Below are positions 10,231-21,629 of a DNA stretch of 64,000 nucleotides, piece by piece. Under the pieces are notes generated by a model. The model was not told where the DNA came from. It saw only the letters and a program-made list of their open reading frames with translations, and searched no databases. The stretch comes from Mikania micrantha (lineage: Eukaryota > Streptophyta > Magnoliopsida > Asterales > Asteraceae): positions 5,022,001-5,086,000 of the forward strand of contig CM018694.1 in NCBI GenBank assembly GCA_009363875.1. Direction: 5' to 3'. Each line of letters begins with the position of its first letter. Position 1 is the stretch's first letter. Position numbers and translations under genes: made by a program.

Positions 10231-11720
10231 TGCTCGTTAGAGCAATGGGAATGACTGTGCAAACAAGTCTGAGAGATCAAATCCTACAAGCACAACAAGA
10301 AGCAGTGGCAAGGAACAATTTGAGAAACGAGCTCGACTGTGAAGCCGAGAAACATTTCGAGACAAAACAAGATGGAGTTATCGATTATCAGGATCGAGTA
10401 TGGATCCCGGCGGTAGATGAACTTCAAAAACTCATTCTTGGCGAGGCACACAAAACACGATATTATGTTCATCCTGGTGCTGATAAGATGTACCAAGATC
10501 TTAGGTCATTTTATTGGTGGCCAGGTATGAAGAAAGATGTGGCTACTTATGTCGGTAAGTGCCTCACATGTGCCAAAATCAAAGCCGAACACCAGAAGCC
10601 GTCAGGTTTGCTGGAACAACCCGAGATACAACAATGGAAGTGGGAACAAATTGCTATGGATTTTATTACCAAATTACCCCGTACTTCCAGCGGACATGAT
10701 TCTATATGGGTCATTATTGATTGATTGACCAAGTCCGCACACTTTTACAAATTCGGTAAACCTATAAGATGGAGAAACTAGCAAGACTTTACGTCAATGA
10801 AATAGTAGTGCGGCATGGTATGCCACTATCTATTATTTCTGACCGGGACAGTCGATTCACATCGCAGTTCTGGCAATCATTGCAACAATCCTTAGGGACA
10901 AGTGTCAACTTGAGCACCGCTTACCATCCACAAACGGACGGTCAAAGCGAGCGAACGATACAAACCCTAGAGGATATGTTGAGGACATGCGTTCTAGATT
11001 TCGGTGGAAGTTGGGACAATCATTTACCACTCATCGACTACTCCTACAACAATAGGTACCACAGCAGTATCGGATGTGCTCCGTTCGAAGCATTGTACGG
11101 TAGGAAATGTCGGTCTCCAATTTGTTGGACCGAAGTGGGAGACAACAGAATCACTGGGCCTGAACTTATTCAGGAGACTACTGATAAAATAGCTCCGATT
11201 CAATAGAGATTACAAGCAACACGTAGCCGCCAAAAGAGTTACGCAGATAAACGGCGAAAGCCTTTGAAATTCCAAGTGGGTGACTGAGTCATGTTGACAA
11301 TGTCCCCGTGGAAAGGCGTGGTTCGTTTTGGGGCTAAGGGCAAGTTAGCACCAAGGTATGTCGGACCGTTCGAGATAACTCAATGGATTGGTCCTGTGGC
11401 ATACAGACTCAGACTTCCTGATGAACAAAGCGGGGTACACGATGTATTTAATGTATCAAATCTTTAATAGATGTCTTGCTGATGAATCGTTAGTCATACC
11501 CCTAGAAGAAATACAAGTGGATGAGCAATTACATTTCATTGAAGATCCTGCAGAGATTATCGATTGTGAAGTCAAGAGACTGAAACGAAGCCGTATGGCT
11601 ATCGTGAAGGTCCGTTGGAACTCCAAGCGCGGACCAGAGTTTACCTGGGATCGCGAGGATCACATGAAGACCAAGTATCCCCATTTGTTTGAAGAAGTAG
11701 TGCCCGAAAATGGTGCTTAA
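10231..11720 (+). pseudogene. Gy2 integrase with chromodomain-like end, broken
   Basis: Integrase would insert the cDNA. Zinc-binding HHCC region: H in EAHKTRYYVHPGADKMY (about 10445-10490) and CLTCAKIK (about 10561). DDE core: AMDFITKLPR (about 10655), IISDRDSRFTSQFW (about 10835) and PQTDGQSERTIQTLED (about 10930). Stops at 10722 (TGA for Arg), 11205 (TAG) and 11285 (TGA), plus a frameshift near 11465, separate the pieces. The C-terminus, RSRMAIVKVRWNSKRG then PEFTWDREDHMKTKYPHLF (11590-11695), resembles chromodomain tails that target chromoviruses to chromatin; I infer that role from the family. Confidence 0.88.
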
Positions 11721-11744
11721 ATTTCGGGACGAAATTTCTTTAAC

Positions 11745-11754
11745 AAGCGGAGAC
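11745..11754 (+). promoter_or_regulatory. Gy2 polypurine tract
   Basis: AAGCGGAGAC directly before the 3' LTR, preceded by the conserved TTTCGGGACGAAATTTC block just behind the chromodomain stop. The C interrupts a tract that reads AAGGGGAGAC in Gy3. Confidence 0.85.
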
Positions 11755-14700
11755 TGTGACAACCAGTACCAGGTCGTCCGGCAAGTCCGTACGGTACGTG
11801 TATTTTCACTATTTACTATGTGTAAATACGATGTGCAAACAGTTGTGTGACAACAGTACTAAGAAAACAAATAACAGTTGTATGTGTTTAAGTGAAAATT
11901 TAAATGTAGTAAATACAACAACTCATGTGGAACAACAGTATGAAAACAAATGACAAAAGCATATCGGTTGCGATCTGATGTCCACAAATAACAGCAATCA
12001 GATGGCCGACAATTCAGTGAGAAAATAATGTGAATTCAATGATAACAATGTGAAAATAGGCAAGTTTAGTTGAGTCGTCAGTGAGGAAATACAAAGCAAA
12101 TGACAATTCAGTTACGTTTGCGAATAATGAACTGACAGTGTGTTTGAGTGGGTGATGATTCACACAAACATATCTGTGGGTTTAATATTCTGAATGATGA
12201 CTGAAAAGTAGAAAACAAAAATCAGAAAGTGAAACGGTCGTCGGATTCGTTCGGGTGACGATTCGAATGAATACGCGCGAAGGTGACGCGATCTGACGAA
12301 ACCTTTAAAATAAACGTTTTCGATACAGTAAAGTAAGAAAAAAAATTTTAAAATATTTACTAGGAATAACTACTTTCAAAATGTAAAAATAAAACCATTA
12401 TTATTAAACTCATAAAATACGCGTTTACGTTCCGGAAACGTAACGAAAACAAGAAACGAGCAACCAAAACGAACCCAAACACACACGGGGTATAAAAACC
12501 CATTTTCAAGCATTAACTTCTCATTAAATCCATCCACCCACCTCCTTTCTCTCTCTCTTCCGGTTTTCTTTCTCTTTCTAGGGTTTTCATCACAAAAACA
12601 ACAAGATCTCTCTTGTTTCTTAACCAAATCGCATTAATTTAGTATCCACGCGTAGCTCTCGACACCCTCTACCTGAAAGCACAACAGATTGGAAGCAAAA
12701 CAACCAAAACCGAGGTAATTTGAGCTGCAAGTTTCGGATTTCTAGGGTTTTGACAAACGGAACACCCCTAAGCTTTAAAACCGGTGTAAACCCTTCAACC
12801 CATGTAGAAACCATTAGAATGAAACTTGATCAAGAGAAACACCTTGCAGAACCCATGGCCTCGAAAGCGGATGGCATGAGTGTTTCAGTTTCAGCTCATT
12901 CGAATGAAGCTGTGCGAAGCAAGTCGAGGGCCGAATGGACATTCTGGTTCGCATGGGTTGACAGCCGAATGAGTAACCGGACGAATGGCCCATTCGGTGG
13001 GGTTACATTCGTATGTAGGGATGCCATTCGTAAATGAAGTACATTCGCTAAATAAGACACATTCGGCCAAAGCTCGGGTTCTCATTCGCACCACAAACAC
13101 ATTCGGCCGAAGCTTGGGTTTCCCTATTCGTACCATGGCCCTCATTCGTATCTCATGGTTAATCATTCCACTGTTGCAAAAGTCGGCCTCCAAGACCGTG
13201 TACTCGCTCCAAGGAGTTGTCCCGAGGCCGAGTAATTTCTGAGTATTAACAGAGTACTCTCGCCTAGGGCCGAGTACTGCCCGATTACTCACTCTAAGGA
13301 GCTATTCCGACCTAGGAGCGCCTAGCGACTTTTGCAACCTTGAATCGTTCAAAAAAAACCTGAAGTTGTTAACCTTGAACCACTTTCGTTTAAACAACCT
13401 ACATCAACTAAGGAGATAACTAGATTTACTACAAAGGTGGTGAAGGGTTTGGTAAAAATCAACTACATAACACCTAAAAATCTTTTCTTATAAAGTGTTA
13501 AGTGTTAAGATTTATCACCTAAAACATATATTAAGATGTTCGAGACATGATAATTATCCTAAGTCACTACCGGGGCAACACGCAAATCTTAATAATTTAA
13601 TCTAAGTCATGTACTTAGATAATAATATGATTTTTCCCAAAATTGGGACATAAGGTTAATAAGGGTGAGTTAGACCAACTCTTTAAACAAAGATAAAACG
13701 ATATGCTAAGCTTAACCTAAGTGGTTAAGTGTTAGCATGTCCCATCACAAGTGAATTAGGAATAAATGATAAGTGTTAGCCAACTTTAGGGCTAACACAC
13801 ACATATACCCATAACTTATACTTATAAGTTACACGCAATTCATATCAATACAGGATCGTGAAAACAATCTCAAGAACAACAACGAGTGCGTGGATTCTTT
13901 TATTACTTAGTCAACCACTTCAACTACAAGGAAAGTTCATACGCCCCTTTTCTAATCTTTTGATTTTAAATTGCGGGGCTGAGAAACATGCTAATTTTTT
14001 ATTTACTTAAAAGTTTTAGTACTATAATTCATGCATTCTATGATTTAGATAATATTGAGTTATCATTATTATCATACTTTATTCAAGATCAATGTGTATG
14101 CTTGTGTGTGTATTAACAATTATGACAATCAAAGTTGTTTCATGATAATATAACTTCATCAATTCATCCAAACATCTAAATAACTTAAGTGAAATAAGAT
14201 TTGATCTTATAACACTTCGTTTTTTACAATGAGATAACAACACGATAACATGAGACAATTACAAGTGATAACAAGAATGATAATCATGATAACATAAATT
14301 CATGACGATAACATCATTCACCACATTTATCAACATCGTGTAATAAGACAAGTTCTTATAACACTTCGTTAAAGACTATGAGGTCACATAATACTAAGAA
14401 CATAGAACATTGAGATGAAGAAAATGGGTGAACATAACAACAATTGATTACTATTAAACTGTTTGTATTATATCACAACAATCATGTGTTCATAAGTTCA
14501 TGTACAGTCGTAAGTCCCTTACAAGAGAATCGTTTACCAGTTAATTTAGTGCGACTAAACCGATGATAACGTAGTGGTACCATAGGTTTGACAAACCGCC
14601 GGCGAGTGAGGCCGGTACGTTGATCGTATTTATCATTGGCCGGTAACGTATGACCGGTAAAAGGGCGGCATCAGTCAGGTTTGGTAAACGACACATGGTG

Positions 14701-15816
14701 ATATTAATCCACAGTAACTAATTGTAATTAAATCCTTCGATTATATTGACTGGTGGACTGAGGAATTGACTTTCTCTCGTGTCATATCACTGGTAATAGT
14801 TTCGTTGAAGACATTGAGACCACAAATGGGATAGAGGTAAATTGGATGCATTGTGGTCTGATTACGTGAGGACCACAATGGATCCCATTTAAGCTCTATA
14901 CATTCAAGATTGAGAACAACATTAATGAGTTAATTGCCATTTCTATTATTAGAAGTGAATTATAGTTAATCCTACAATTGAGAGAATGATAATAAGGATA
15001 AGATTTTGATAAATCTATTTTCCTTAAACACTGAGGGTTTATCATTACTTAGGTTTTGATAACTTAATTCCCTCATATTCTTTTATTCTATACATATAAC
15101 ATTCCAGGTGATGAACATAAATCATGGGCGAATATCAAGTGGGATGAACACATGTGAAATAGAAATGGGTATCCAAAGTTGTATTGCAAGTGGTGTTGAA
15201 TTCTGTTAAGTATGTGGTGGGATGTCGTGGGGCTTGTTCCCCTACGTATGCCCTATATATAAGCATACTTGATGGGATGAAATACTATTTTTAAGTATAA
15301 CAATGGAGAGGACTTTGTGTGAGACATTTAACAATGGGACTTGTGTATGACATTGTGATTGTGAATGACAATAAATCAATGGTTTTCAATTACTAAACTT
15401 ATGAACTCACCAACCTAGTGTTGACTTTGTTTAAATGCATGTTTTCTCAGGTGACGAACAGGTTTAGTCATCAAGCATTCAGGACTTAAGCTAGTGGACT
15501 TTTAGAAGACCTAGCTTTATTTTGTGTTGTGCATATTTTGAAATGACAAAACTTTGAATCACCTTTTGTAAATCTTGTGCAGATACAAGATAGATAACTC
15601 AATGATTCTTTGGGGTAGAATTACTTAGTTAAATTATGAACATAACAATGTAATTTAACTTTGTAATTATGTATCAATGTCATGTTAGCATTTCTCATTT
15701 ATATATCATGTGCCATGTAAACAATCTGATCATTTTGATTATCACACGATATCGAGGCCCGAGAACCTTACGCCCGACAGGAAAGTCGATCCAGCCCGCC
15801 GGCTCGGGGTGTGACA
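11755..15816 (+). repeat. Gy2 3' LTR
   Basis: 4,062 bp, TGTGACAACCAG to GGGGTGTGACA, followed by the CGAGG target duplication. It is longer than the 5' copy mainly because of the 174-bp MITE at 13169. Many single-base differences and a shorter AC array distinguish it from 3007-6925. Confidence 0.95.
13169..13342. mobile_element. hAT-type MITE in the Gy2 3' LTR
   Basis: A 174-bp insertion absent from the equivalent place in the 5' LTR (empty site 4420-4427). Terminal inverted repeats are CACTGTTGCAAAAGTCG and, reversed, CAAGGTTGCAAAAGTCG; the inner 13 bases are identical. It is flanked by 8-bp duplications AATCATTC and AATCGTTC (one mismatch). An 8-bp duplication and CA-starting termini are characteristic of hAT transposons. 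It has no coding capacity, so it would be mobilised by a hAT transposase elsewhere. Confidence 0.88.
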
Positions 15817-17828
15817 CGAGGCCATGCATGATCGGCCTTGGCGGTACGCGATGAGTCCTAGAACTCAAAAACTTGTTAATAGCAACTCTTTCATTTCTTT
15901 CACTCTCACCCAAACCTCTGGCATTATTCTCGGCCCAAAGCCTTTGTAATCAGTCACTACCATTCTGTAAATACCTCCCCAAGCCTCTTCTTGCAACATT
16001 GGAGTGCTTTGAACTATTGGAGCTTCAAGGAGGAGTCTTAGAAGCTATCCACAAGGAAGGAAGTTCATCATCAGCCTTCATCTGAGCTTCTAGAAGCTGT
16101 TCTAGCACAAATCCACATCTCTAAGGTAGTTTTCTATGTTTGTTCATAGTTAGATCGAACATGCAATGGGTAAAAACCCACATGCATGAACATCCACCCA
16201 CATGCAACTCCAGGTGGCTATTGTGCACGAATTTGTGTGATATTGACGTAGATCTACTGATTTTAGAGTATAGGACTTATTAGATTGAGTTTTGGATAGG
16301 TTATTTTGATGATTTGTAAACCTTGCTATAAAAGGAAACTTTTATGTTGCATGTGATGGATTTGAGATGATCTAGACATGTCTAGATGTTGTCAAGTACA
16401 TATTAAAGTGTTTAGAAACACATTTGGGTATTTGATTTTGTGAAAAACAGGATTTTATAGAAACTTACTATAAATGGAAACTTTTATAAATCAAAAGAGG
16501 GGTTTTGATGTTTTAACGTATTTTGGTGATTTGTGATTCTTGAAATATGTTTAAGAAGGATTTCTAAGCATATTGAAAACTTTTATTTTTGAAAACGAGC
16601 ATTTAAACGGATACTTACTATTTTAGGAAACTTTATTTTGGACAAAAGCCATAAACGGTGATTTATGTGCAAACGATATGTTTTAAGTGTTTAAACGTGT
16701 TTTATAAACATACTTGAAGTATTGGTTTTATGAAATGAGATTTCATAACTATACTTTCCAAAATTAGAAACTTTCTAACTATAGAAAGTTTCCCAAAACG
16801 GAAACGTTATGATTTTCGAAATATGATTAATGTGAAAGCATCATGATTAGAGTCATAAGATGCATGTTGGTATCTTATTTGCATTAAGACACATAAAAAA
16901 CTAAACACAACAAACGTGTCACCAACAATTCGTCGAGTCAACACAAGTCAACACACACACACTCGGTTGAGCACACCGACACTTGGAGTTGTATGGGATA
17001 CAACACACCACAAAACAAATACTCACACCTATATGGTTATAGGTTCATACTAGCAAGTGCTAGCATTAGCAAGTCGCGAACACATACATACCGTAACTAC
17101 TTTACATGTGAGTTCACGGCCCCTTTTTATCTTTTATACCTTTGGGGGAGAAAACATTACATGATAAACTGTTTTTGATACAACAACTTATTTTGATTAC
17201 TTTTGGACATACTTTATCACTATATGTCAAAGTTCTCGCAAACACACCTCAGACCGTTAGTCGCGCGGAGGCACAACTGTCAGCTTCGGTACGAACCCAC
17301 ATATAATATAACTGTATTGACTAGCTATCAATCAATACAGCATTGTAATGATTTGTAATCCTACAACATTTACTTTAAACATTTTGATGTTTACTGCTTA
17401 TGAAAAACATATGCTCTCACCAACCATTGTGTTGACCCGTTTTAGTCACATGTTTTCTCAGGTAACTAAGGCACGCGCATGAGGATCTAGGATGCTAGGA
17501 TGGAGTCCATGCATCATTTCTAGTGTCTTAGGCCCATTGAGAATATTTAACGTTTGTCTTGTTATGTAATGATAATTACTTAAACCGCTTCCGCACTATT
17601 ACTCTTTATTGTTTTGAAAATTGATTTAACACTGCTTCTGCAACTTATGAAATTCAAATTGTTTTGACAACTTACACATTTACTTCCGCAACTCTGATTT
17701 TATAAAACTGTTATGTCCAAGTAACTGGACGTACGTATGCAACCAAACATGTAGGTATCGCAACTGTAAGACTGGAAACTGCGATCCTGGCGGTCCTGTC
17801 GCGCCCTCAGTAAGGCCGGGGTGCGACA
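15817..17828 (+). repeat. Gy1 3' LTR, right part
   Basis: Continues the LTR interrupted at 3006: starts with the second CGAGG, then CTTGGCGGTACGCGATGAG, the same GCGGTACGC motif as on the left. Ends GGGGTGCGACA at 17828. It contains an intron-like module (donor CAT/GTGAGTTCACGGCCCC at 17108, acceptor CATGTTTTCTCAG ending 17461) and GTCAGCTTCGG...TTGACTAGCTATC shared with the Gy5 LTR. Total LTR without Gy2 is about 2.66 kb. Confidence 0.8.
17108..17461 (+). other. Intron-like LTR module, Gy1 LTR
   Basis: CAT/GTGAGTTCACGGCCCC to CATGTTTTCTCAG/GTAACT, 354 bases, the shortest of the five versions. The acceptor is preceded by CTCACCAACCATTGTGTTGAC. Confidence 0.4.
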
Positions 17829-18592
17829 GTTCGGTATGTGGTGGGCTGGCGGTAAGCTTGACCCTACGTATGCCCTATATATAAGCGTACTTGGCTAGAT
17901 AGGTTAGGTGGTTGTTAATGAGGTTAAGGTTGTCATTTTGGGTGTTCATGGTTATCATTTTCATATTTTCAAGAGTGTAAATTCAGTGTGTGGATGAAAA
18001 GCTTAATTGTCATTAATAACAATATTCTATGTTGTCCGGTATGTGGTGGGCTGGTGGCTGGGCAGGCGGTAAGCTTGACCCTACGTTTTCCCTATATATA
18101 AGCATACTTGACTGGATAGGTTAGGTGGTTGTTAAAGAGGTTAAGGTTGTCATTCGGACAGGTTAGTTCAAATTCATTTCATGACAAATCTATATGAACT
18201 AACCAACCTTGTGTTGACTGTATTTTCTTGCTTGACTTCTCTGGTGACGAACATGCTAACTAGGGAGTTCGTGCTTTTGGACTAGGATGCCCAGATAGAG
18301 GACCTAGTATTTTGGATGTGCATATTTTGAACATCATTATACAATTTATTTTGTATATCCTACGCAGATACAAGATAGAAAAGTTATGATGTTGTTAGTA
18401 GACTTACATTGTTAAATTATGAACGATACTGATGTAATTTAACTTTGTAATTCTATTTCATTTAGTGATTTCTCATTTTATATCATGTGCAATGTAAACA
18501 ATCTGATAATTCCGATTATCACCCGATATCGTGCCCCGAGACCTTTCCCTCGACGGGAAAGTCGATCCAGCCCGCCGTCTCGGGGTGTGACA
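17829..18592 (+). repeat. Truncated gypsy LTR (3' end only) with duplicated promoter segment
   Basis: Right-hand 764 bp of an LTR related to Gy2/Gy3 but not identical to either, ending GTCTCGGGGTGTGACA. A segment of roughly 125 bp carrying GGTATGTGGTGGGCTGG, a CTATATATAAGC TATA-like box and GGATAGGTTAGGTGGTTG is present twice (about 17831 and 18041 onward). No primer site follows; protease code begins almost at once. It is either the 5' LTR of Gy3 joined to a deletion, with Gy1 inserted in it, or the end of another element inserted into Gy3. Confidence 0.65.
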
Positions 18593-18795
18593 CAAACCAC
18601 CTTTGCAATACTTGTCCAAGACTCGTAGCTCAACAAGTGGGACTACTAGCAGCTCGTGGGCGTGCTTTCAACATCAATGCTAGTGAAGCCCAAAAGAACA
18701 ACGACGTGGTGAATGGTACATTTTTAGTTGATAACCAATATGCTTATGTTCTTTTTGATACGGGTGCTGATAAAAGCTTTATATCTCTTCAGTTC
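18593..18795 (+). pseudogene. Gypsy protease scrap (+ strand)
   Basis: About 67 codons: a GRAFNINASEAQ linker, then GTFLVDNQYAYVLF and the active site DTGADKSFIS. This is the junction of nucleocapsid and protease in gypsy elements. It directly follows an LTR end without primer site or gag, and stops at about 18795 where the inverted Gy4 begins. Probably what is left of the Gy3 interior. Confidence 0.75.
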
Positions 18796-19640
18796 GAGGT
18801 AACGGATACCGGTTTTTGATGGTAACCTTGTTAAGTTCCCGGTAATCGATACACATACGGAAAGTCCCGTCTTTTTTCTTAACAAATAAGACTGGAGCTC
18901 CCCAAGGTGAAAAACTAGGTCGTATGAAATTCTTATCCAACAACTCTTGCAGTTGTGTAGATAACTCTTGCATTTCAGATGGTGCAAGGCGATAAGGCGC
19001 TCTAGCAATCGGTGCTGCATCTGGTGTAAGGTCGATTCGGAATTCCACTTGTCTGATAGGTGGTAATCCTGGTAGGTCTTCTGGAAACACTTCAGGAAAT
19101 TCACAAACTACTGGGATGTCTTCGATCTTCTTCTCAGCTACCGACTTTTCAGTTATAAGTGCTATAACTGCTGTATGACCCTTACGCAGACATTTGTGTG
19201 CTTTCATACAAGATATGAGACGCAGTGGCATACTGCTCCTCTCGCCTTGTACATAAAGTGTCTCTCCATGTGGAAGAGGTATACGGACGATCTTTTCATG
19301 GCATACTATTTCAGCCTGGTGTTTGGACAACCAGTCCATGCCATTGACTACATCAAAACTGCCTAAAGTGATAGGCATAAGGTCAATTTCCAGTGTTTGA
19401 CCCATCAAGTCAAGAACACAGCCTTTGAGAATATGTTCTACTACAATTAACTTGCCATCAGCAAGTTCTACAGTGTAAGGGTTTTCTAAAGCAGTAGGAC
19501 TAACATTTAGCAACTTAGAAAATGTACTAGATACAAAACTCCGGTCTGCACCAGTGTCAAATAGCATAGAGGCAGAGTGATTGTTCAAGAGGAACGTACC
19601 CGTAACAATGTTGGGATCCTCCCGTGCTTGACCTCCTCCA
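18796..19640 (-). pseudogene. Gy4 protease and N-terminal RT
   Basis: Part of a 312-codon open frame (19717 to 18779, minus). Protease: SMLFDTGADRSFVSSTF near 19560, then GSFDVVNGMDWLSKHQ. RT start: FRIDLTPDAAPIARAPYRL and KKDGTFRMCIDYREL to NRYPLPR at about 18800, after which the sequence switches to foreign DNA. It lacks the catalytic YIDD region. Closely similar to the Gy5 polyprotein, with substitutions such as N for I in GMD context. Confidence 0.88.
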
Positions 19641-20789
19641 ATCACGAACGCTCTAACCTTTGCACCATTGTTGTTGTTATTATTGTTGTTATTGGTGCCA
19701 TTACCGTTTTCGTTCATATCATTAGCCCTGCCCTTCTTGAGTTGTGGGCAATCCTTTTTGAAATGCCCCGGCTTGCCACACTCATAGCACCCTTTCTGAT
19801 TATTGTTCTAATTGGTGGGGTTTGTTTGCAGTTCCCACGGCAGTCTTTGGCTGCATGACCCGCTTTACCTCACCGTTGGCACCTATACTTATCACACTGA
19901 TTCCCAACATGATGGAATCCACACTTGTTGCATTTTGGGTATTTACCAATATACCCCCCAGATGACTGCTGACCACTGTTCGAACTGTGATAAGTCTTGT
20001 TTGAATCCTGCTTGCGGTTCTGCTGAAACGATTGTTGAGTAGAGTTTTTGAAATTATGTTCTCCCACTTCCTTTTGTGGTCTCCCACTTTAGTAGCTGCT
20101 GTTCTCTTGGGCAAAGTTTCTTGTTGTACTTCCTGATCAGTCAGTTGGTGTGCCAATCGAACAACTTGTTGAATAGTTGTGGGATTTGCAGAAGTGACTA
20201 ATCCCTGGATCTGAGGCACCAATCCCCCAATGTACCTCTCAATCCACTTGCTCGTGGAGTTGCCATATGAGGTAGAAGTCTGGATAATTCATGTGATCGA
20301 GTAGTGTACTCCTCGATATTAGACCCCTCCATCTTAAGATGCCAATACTCATCTTCTAGCTTTTGTATTTCACTGCGAGGGCAATACTCCTCTTGCAGTA
20401 ATGTCTTGAACCCATTCCAGGTTAGGGCATTAGCCTCTCCCAATCCCAGAGTTTGAACATTGGAGTTCCACCAAGTCAATGCTGGACCTTCCAAAGTTCC
20501 CGTAGCATACTTAACTTTGTTCTCTTCAGGACAGTTGCACACCTCAAACACTGATTCTGCTTTTTCAATCCATCGAAGAAGTCCAATGGCTCCTTCCGAT
20601 CCTTTGAAGTTATGTGGTTTGCAGTCCAAGAACGTCTTGAACGTACACACCTTTGGGTTTACCAATCCTCCCATTGGTCCATGGGGCCTGTCGTGTGTGT
20701 ATGTGCATAGTTCGCGATGGCCCCGCTACCCTATTGTTGATCAGTTCATTGAGTTCAGCCACTGTCATATGTATGTTTTCGCCAGCCAT
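19641..20789 (-). pseudogene. Gy4 gag, broken
   Basis: Start at the minus-strand ATG at 20789 (MAGENIHMTVAEL, as in Gy5). Frameshifts near 20680 and 20260-20200 divide it into pieces: VCTFKTFLDCKPHNFKGSEG (near 20640), WWNSNVQTLGLGEANALTW, then a piece covering LVPQIQGLVTSANPTTIQQ (20222 down to about 20040). An Asn-rich linker is encoded near 19690. The zinc knuckle CFECGKPGHFKKDC equivalent lies at about 19750-19795. Confidence 0.85.
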
Positions 20790-21025
20790 GATCTTCATAG
20801 TTAGAATAAGTGTTAGAGTGTTATCAAAATCCAATGTGAAATGTGTAAACGATACAACAACCAAACATGTAACTGTATGAATAAACGCAACTGTTGGCAA
20901 TAAGTAATAGCTTTCAAATAGATAATAATTCAAACTGATTACAATACTTTCAATATCAAAACATAAGTTTTCAAACATCTAATACAGGGACACAACCCGC
21001 CCCTTCTAGGTTTAAAATAAATAAA

Positions 21026-21336
21026 TCAGGCATCCTCAATAGTAGAATCAGCATCAGAATCAACATCCTGTGCTGGTATCTCCTCCTCTTCCTCTTCCTC
21101 CTCTGCGTCGGATATAAACTGCTGCTCCAACTCAATCAATCTCCCCTCAGCAATGTCACCTCGATGTTCCTCCTCCTACACTCGTGCAGTCAGATGGGTG
21201 ATGTCAGTCTCCATCCCATGGACTACGCTGCGAAGCTCTGCGTATCGAGCATTCACATCCCTGAGCTCCTGCGCGATTTGCTCGATCATATCATCAGCCC
21301 ACTTTGACTCCCAGGTCAGTCGGGCAATATCATCAG
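21026..21336 (-). pseudogene. Gy4 acidic coiled-coil ORF, C-terminal remnant
   Basis: Minus-strand reading with heptad-like SKWADDMIEQIAQELRD and YAELRSVVHGMETDITHL, then a TAG at 21176, then an acidic tail (EEEEEEIPAQD) ending STIEDA stop at 21026. The order, coiled coil and the -EST/STxED ending match the upstream ORF of Gy5 (49626-50288). The N-terminal half is missing at the junction with Gy3. Confidence 0.65.
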
Positions 21337-21342
21337 AAAGAC

Positions 21343-21576
21343 AAGAGGTGTCTAGCTGACGAATCATTAATCATACCATTGGAAGAGATACAAGTTGATG
21401 AGCAATTACATTTCATTGAAGAACCTGTAGAGATTATGGAACGTGAAGTCAAAAGACTGAAACGAAGCCGTATCCCTATTGTAAAGGTTTCATGGAACTC
21501 CGAGCGTGGGCTAGAGTTTACCTGGGAGCGCGAGGACAACATGAAGACAAAGTATCCCCACCTGTTCGAGAAATAG
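21343..21576 (+). pseudogene. Gy3 integrase C-terminus / chromodomain-like tail
   Basis: Begins at LADESLIIPLEEIQVDEQL, matching the Gy2 and Gy5 pol ends, then HFIEEPVEIM, KRSRIPIVKVSWNSERG and FTWEREDNMKTKYPHLFEK before a stop at 21576. Polypurine tract and LTR follow at the normal spacing. The rest of pol is absent. Confidence 0.85.
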
Positions 21577-21619
21577 AGCCCGACATTGAATCTAAATTTC
21601 GGGACGAAATTTCTTTAAC

Positions 21620-21629
21620 AAGGGGAGAC
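21620..21629 (+). promoter_or_regulatory. Gy3 polypurine tract
   Basis: AAGGGGAGAC immediately before the LTR start, behind TTTCGGGACGAAATTTC. Confidence 0.9.

Larger units (their letters stand above)
3007..15816 (+). mobile_element. Gy2: complete Ty3/gypsy chromovirus with very long LTRs
   Basis: A structurally complete element of 12,810 bp. The 5' LTR is 3007-6925 and the 3' LTR 11755-15816, both TGTGACA...TGTGACA. It is flanked by a perfect 5-bp target duplication CGAGG (3002-3006 and 15817-15821). Primer site, gag, protease, RT, RNase H, integrase and chromodomain-like end follow in gypsy order on the + strand. LTRs of about 3.9-4.1 kb and the domain order suggest the Tekay/Del chromovirus lineage (inference). 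Stops and frameshifts in every domain make it non-autonomous now. The LTRs differ by many substitutions and small indels, so it is clearly older than Gy5 or Na1. Confidence 0.95.
1..17828 (+). mobile_element. Gy1: 5'-truncated (by window edge) Ty3/gypsy chromovirus, split by Gy2
   Basis: The right-hand part of a gypsy retrotransposon whose start lies left of the window. It reads RT end, RNase H, integrase, polypurine tracts and a 3' LTR that begins TGTGACACCC at 2353 and ends GGTGCGACA at 17828. Gy2 (3007-15816) sits inside that LTR with target duplication CGAGG. Many in-frame stops and an internal deletion in the integrase end show it is long dead. Its LTR ends directly against another LTR fragment at 17829, so Gy1 probably inserted into that LTR; the matching left flank is outside the window. 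Confidence 0.8.
18796..21342 (-). mobile_element. Gy4: inverted, LTR-less gypsy internal fragment
   Basis: On the minus strand it reads, from 21342 down: an acidic coiled-coil ORF, gag, zinc knuckle, protease and the first part of RT, then stops abruptly. No LTR is present at either edge and I see no target duplication. Both neighbours are + strand pieces (protease on the left, chromodomain on the right), so the middle of Gy3 seems to have been replaced by an antisense piece of a Gy5-like element, by recombination or template switching. Confidence 0.75.

Noticed and set aside
20653..20880. Plus-strand frames across Gy4 gag
   Set aside because: Antisense shadows of the minus-strand gag, which has clear domain matches.
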